Shown: positions 5,058-6,872 of the stretch, piece by piece | How the letters are laid out: every line of letters begins with the position of its first letter | How positions within the stretch are numbered: position 1 is the first letter of the stretch | Assembly (NCBI GenBank): GCA_016293155.1 | Contig: JAEDEU010000078.1 | Coordinates: 1-6,872, forward strand | Reading direction: 5' to 3' | Source of the DNA: Clostridiaceae bacterium | Lineage (GTDB): Bacteria; Bacillota; Clostridia; Oscillospirales; Butyricicoccaceae | Length of the DNA: 6,872 bases | Translations under genes and position numbers: made by a program | Notes under the pieces: generated by a model | Seen by the model: only the letters and a program-made list of their open reading frames with translations | Database searches by the model: none | Told to the model about the DNA's origin: nothing

Positions 5058-5702
5058 ATGAAACAGTTTAACAAAATCAGCCTTGCGCGCTGGATCATCG
5101 CGCTGGCACTCTGCGCGGTCGCACTGTACTTCTACCCGCGTCTGCCGGATACCATCCCCGGTCAGTGGGGCTTTAACGGCACGGTTCGTTATGATGACAA
5201 GGCAACCATCTTTGTCATGCCGGGAATTTCCATCCTGTTTGCGGTGCTTTTCCCGCTCATGCGGAAGATCGACCCCAAATCCGAAAATTATTCCAAGTTC
5301 AGCGGCTTTTACGATGCCTTTTCCATTGTCATGCAGCTGTTCATGGCGGCCATGATGGCGGTTATGCTGATCGAGACCTATCATCCGGGTACGGTCAACG
5401 TCAAGACGCTGGTTCTGATCCTGCTTGGTCTGCTGTTCGTTTTTCTGGGCAACTCCATGCCCAAGGTGCGTCACAACTATTCCATGGGCATCAAAACTCC
5501 GTGGGCGCTGAACGATGAACGCAACTGGGCAAAAACCCAGCGGCTCGGCGGCAAGTGCTTCTTTGTCTGCGGTCTGATCGCACTTGTGGCGGCGTTTCTG
5601 CCCGAATATGCCGCATTCGCGCTATTCTTTGCCGCGGTGCTGCTCACCGTTCTGATTCCGTATGTCATGAGCTATCTCTGGTTCCGTCGGGATCACAAAT
5701 AA
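5058..5702 (+). CDS. sdpI: SdpI-family membrane immunity/signalling protein
   Basis: This 214-residue integral membrane protein has about six hydrophobic segments (near 11-28, 50-67, 88-105, 117-131, 168-185, 190-209). After the first is the DUF1648 signature LPDTIPGQWGFNG (29-41). The SdpI signature runs from GNSMPKVRHNYSMGIKTPWA (131-150) to the DERNW segment and RLGGK (162-166); the position usually occupied by His before Arg in this stretch is Gln161. In Bacillus, SdpI protects against the SdpC toxin and draws SdpR to the membrane. Here no sdpABC is in view, so it may protect against toxins of other cells or sense envelope stress. The Shine-Dalgarno GGGAGGG (5044-5050) lies at the end of sdpR; the genes are separated by one base and are surely co-transcribed. 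Confidence 0.9.
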   Translation: MKQFNKISLARWIIALALCAVALYFYPRLPDTIPGQWGFNGTVRYDDKATIFVMPGISILFAVLFPLMRKIDPKSENYSKFSGFYDAFSIVMQLFMAAMMAVMLIETYHPGTVNVKTLVLILLGLLFVFLGNSMPKVRHNYSMGIKTPWALNDERNWAKTQRLGGKCFFVCGLIALVAAFLPEYAAFALFFAAVLLTVLIPYVMSYLWFRRDHK

Positions 5703-5721
5703 GAAAAGGGTGTGACACGCG

Positions 5722-6492
5722 ATGAAAGAGAAACTGAAACGGCCGCTCCTGTTCGTACTGGCCGTCCTGCCCTTTGCGGCGGTCGGCGGATACTTTACCG
5801 GAAGCTATGCCTACGACTCGTATACACCGGAGGTTCAGCAGCAGATCCTCGCACAGGTCGGGAGCGTTTCCTCGCTGTCCCTGATCTCCGCACTGCAAAG
5901 TGTCGTTTATACCGTGATTTTCGGCCTGATCGGATATGTTCTCTCCGAACGGATCGGACTGATGAAGCCGTTCCGTTTTCAAAAGCAGCCGCTGCTTCGC
6001 ACCTGCGCCGTCACTGCGGTGCTCGGCATCCTGTTCTCTCTGGATTACTGGACGTTTGGAAGCGCACTGCCGGAGGTCGCGGCACTCTATGAAAGCGGTC
6101 TCCTGTTCCGCAGCTTCAGCAACTGGATGGCATCCGTATTCTACGGCGGCATGATCGAGGAAATCCTGATGCGGCTGTTCCTGATGTCTCTGTTCGCCTT
6201 CCTGCTCTGGAAGCTGTTCTTCCGCAGGCAAAGCCACGAAACCATTCCGACCGGTGTATTTGTCGCCGCGAATGTACTCAGTGCCCTGCTGTTTGCCGCA
6301 GGCCATCTGCCTGCCACGGTGAATATGTTCGGCGGTCTGAGTCCCCTGATTCTGGCACGCTGCTTTTTGTTCAACGGCGTACTCGGACTGGTCTTTGGCA
6401 GACTTTACCGAACCTATGGCATCCAGTATGCAATGGTCTCGCACGCAGGCTGTCATATTATCTCCAAGCTGATCTGGCTGATTTTCCTTTGA
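5722..6492 (+). CDS. CPBP-family intramembrane metalloprotease
   Basis: This 256-residue polytopic membrane protein of the CPBP (Abi/Rce1-type) family has about seven or eight hydrophobic segments. The conserved motifs are present: EEILMR (146-151, glutamates and arginine of motif 1), FAAGH (191-195, motif 2) and HAGCH (241-245, motif 3). The last position of motif 3 is often Asn in Rce1 and is His245 here. These residues form the glutamate/histidine active site, so it is probably an active protease. In Gram-positives such proteins are often linked to bacteriocin immunity or peptide processing. It follows sdpI by 19 bp with a weak Shine-Dalgarno (AAAGGG, about 11 nt from ATG), so it is probably the third gene of the autorepressed operon. 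Substrate unknown. Confidence 0.87.
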   Translation: MKEKLKRPLLFVLAVLPFAAVGGYFTGSYAYDSYTPEVQQQILAQVGSVSSLSLISALQSVVYTVIFGLIGYVLSERIGLMKPFRFQKQPLLRTCAVTAVLGILFSLDYWTFGSALPEVAALYESGLLFRSFSNWMASVFYGGMIEEILMRLFLMSLFAFLLWKLFFRRQSHETIPTGVFVAANVLSALLFAAGHLPATVNMFGGLSPLILARCFLFNGVLGLVFGRLYRTYGIQYAMVSHAGCHIISKLIWLIFL

Positions 6493-6514
6493 CAACTTGA
6501 TATTTTAAGCATAA

Positions 6515-6557
6515 CAGCCGAAGAGCGAATGCTCTCCGGCTGAGACTGTCGAGAAAG
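6515..6557 (-). repeat. Hairpin repeat, inverted partner of 6788-6830
   Basis: CAGCCG-A-AGAGC (6515-6526) and GCTCTCCGGCTG (6531-6542) form a 12-bp stem with one mismatch and a GAAT loop, continuing to TGTCGAGAAAG. Its reverse complement aligns with 6788-6830 at about 33 of 43 positions by hand. It lies 22 bp after the CPBP gene and could end the operon, but there is no T-run after it on the plus strand, so terminator function is doubtful. Confidence 0.65.
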
Positions 6558-6584
6558 TGGCAAGAAAAGATAAAACATATCAGC

Positions 6585-6758
6585 GCCCTCTCCGTCTTCA
6601 GCCTTCGGCTGAATCCACCTCTCCCAAAGGGAGAGGCAAGATTGGTACTCAATTATCGTTAATACGGTGTTAAAACGGGTATATTTCGATAAAAAGATTA
6701 CGATACTTGGCTCTCCCTCTGGGAGAGCTGGCACGGCGTATGCCGTGACTGAGAGGGC
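6585..6758. mobile_element. MITE-like non-coding palindromic element, 174 bp
   Basis: The ends are GCCCTCTCCGTC (6585-6596) and GACTGAGAGGGC (6747-6758), inverted repeats matching at 11 of 12. Each end has two hairpins in mirrored order. On the left are TTCAGCC/GGCTGAA (6597-6613) and CCTCTCCC/GGGAGAGG (6618-6636). On the right are GCTCTCCC/GGGAGAGC (6710-6728) and CACGGC/GCCGTG (6732-6747). The stems differ in sequence but keep pairing. The centre (6641-6705) is AT-rich and has no ORF. It resembles the small intergenic palindromic repeats abundant in gut Clostridia. No transposase is present, and no clear target duplication is seen. Confidence 0.6.
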
Positions 6759-6787
6759 TCCTAACAGAATTTATTCTTTTTAAATAG

Positions 6788-6830
6788 GTTTTTCGACAAA
6801 CTGAGCCGGAGAGCGAATGCTCTCCGGCTG
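6788..6830 (+). repeat. Hairpin repeat, inverted partner of 6515-6557
   Basis: AGCCGGAGAGC (6804-6814), GAAT loop, GCTCTCCGGCT (6819-6829): a perfect 11-bp stem preceded by TTTTTCGACAAACTG. It is followed by GTCTCATTCTTTAC, a modest T-rich tail. Together with 6515-6557 it frames the 174-bp element. Confidence 0.65.
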
Positions 6831-6847
6831 TCTCATTCTTTACAATC

Positions 6848-6867
6848 GGAACGGTCAAGACCGTTCC
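6848..6867. repeat. Palindrome at the window edge
   Basis: GGAACGGTC (6848-6856) and GACCGTTCC (6859-6867) are perfect 9-bp arms around AA, followed by CTACA. It looks like the end of another small palindromic repeat cut by the window boundary. Confidence 0.5.
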
Positions 6868-6872
6868 CTACA

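Noticed and set aside
5665..6495. A 276-codon minus-strand frame opposite the CPBP gene
   Set aside because: It is antisense to a gene with complete CPBP motifs, rich in Gln, Glu and Arg without domain character, and lacks initiation signals.
6453..6858. Short minus-strand frames across the 3' repeats
   Set aside because: They run through palindromic repeats, have no ribosome binding sites and give no recognisable protein.
6585..6867. Possible CRISPR array from repeated palindromes
   Set aside because: The repeats differ in sequence and orientation, are not evenly spaced and no constant direct repeat with unique spacers exists.

Overview
The window looks like chromosomal DNA from a gut-type, moderately GC-rich member of the Clostridia (Oscillospirales-like; a Butyricicoccus, Agathobaculum or Faecalibacterium relative would fit). 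This is inferred from three things: the large single-chain clostridial type of FGAM synthase, the SdpR/SdpI pair, and the families of small intergenic palindromes. No taxonomic marker gene is present, so the genus is a guess.

Layout. Positions 1-324 have no ordinary gene. They hold two tandem copies of a ~95-bp unit 225 bp apart. Each copy has a near-consensus minus-strand promoter (TTGACA-17-TATACT), a conserved hairpin and a CGGTTATTTC motif. In the complete unit the minus-strand transcript would end at a 11-bp stem plus T6, and the short ORF it runs into encodes a small hydrophobic lysine-tailed peptide. I read this as the remains of a tandem type I toxin-antitoxin locus. Positions 367-4264 are a single-gene unit: an extended -10 promoter, a ~66-nt leader, purL (1241 codons, de novo purine synthesis) and a strong terminator.

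Positions 4346-4653 hold the most striking object: a 27-codon hydrophobic peptide with its own promoter and a strong Shine-Dalgarno, facing a convergent ~75-nt minus-strand RNA that has its own consensus promoter. The two transcripts meet at a shared 14-bp stem. A 26-nt direct repeat lets the small RNA pair with the Shine-Dalgarno/start region of the peptide mRNA. This is the architecture of the Fst/par type I toxin-antitoxin systems, with a peptide I cannot assign with certainty.

Positions 4697-6492 are a three-gene operon: an SdpR-type ArsR repressor, an SdpI-type membrane immunity/signalling protein and a CPBP-family membrane protease. Its promoter is bracketed by two identical inverted-repeat operators (TATTTAGA-N6-TCTAAATA), so an autorepressed circuit is likely. 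No SdpABC toxin genes are in view.

Positions 6493-6872 have no gene. They are a nest of repeats: an inverted pair of 40-bp hairpin elements surrounding a 174-bp MITE-like element whose two ends carry structurally equivalent but sequence-divergent hairpins, then another palindrome at the window edge.

The genes do not form one pathway. A housekeeping purine gene and a membrane-stress/immunity operon are separated and flanked by small RNA-regulated toxin loci and non-coding repeats.
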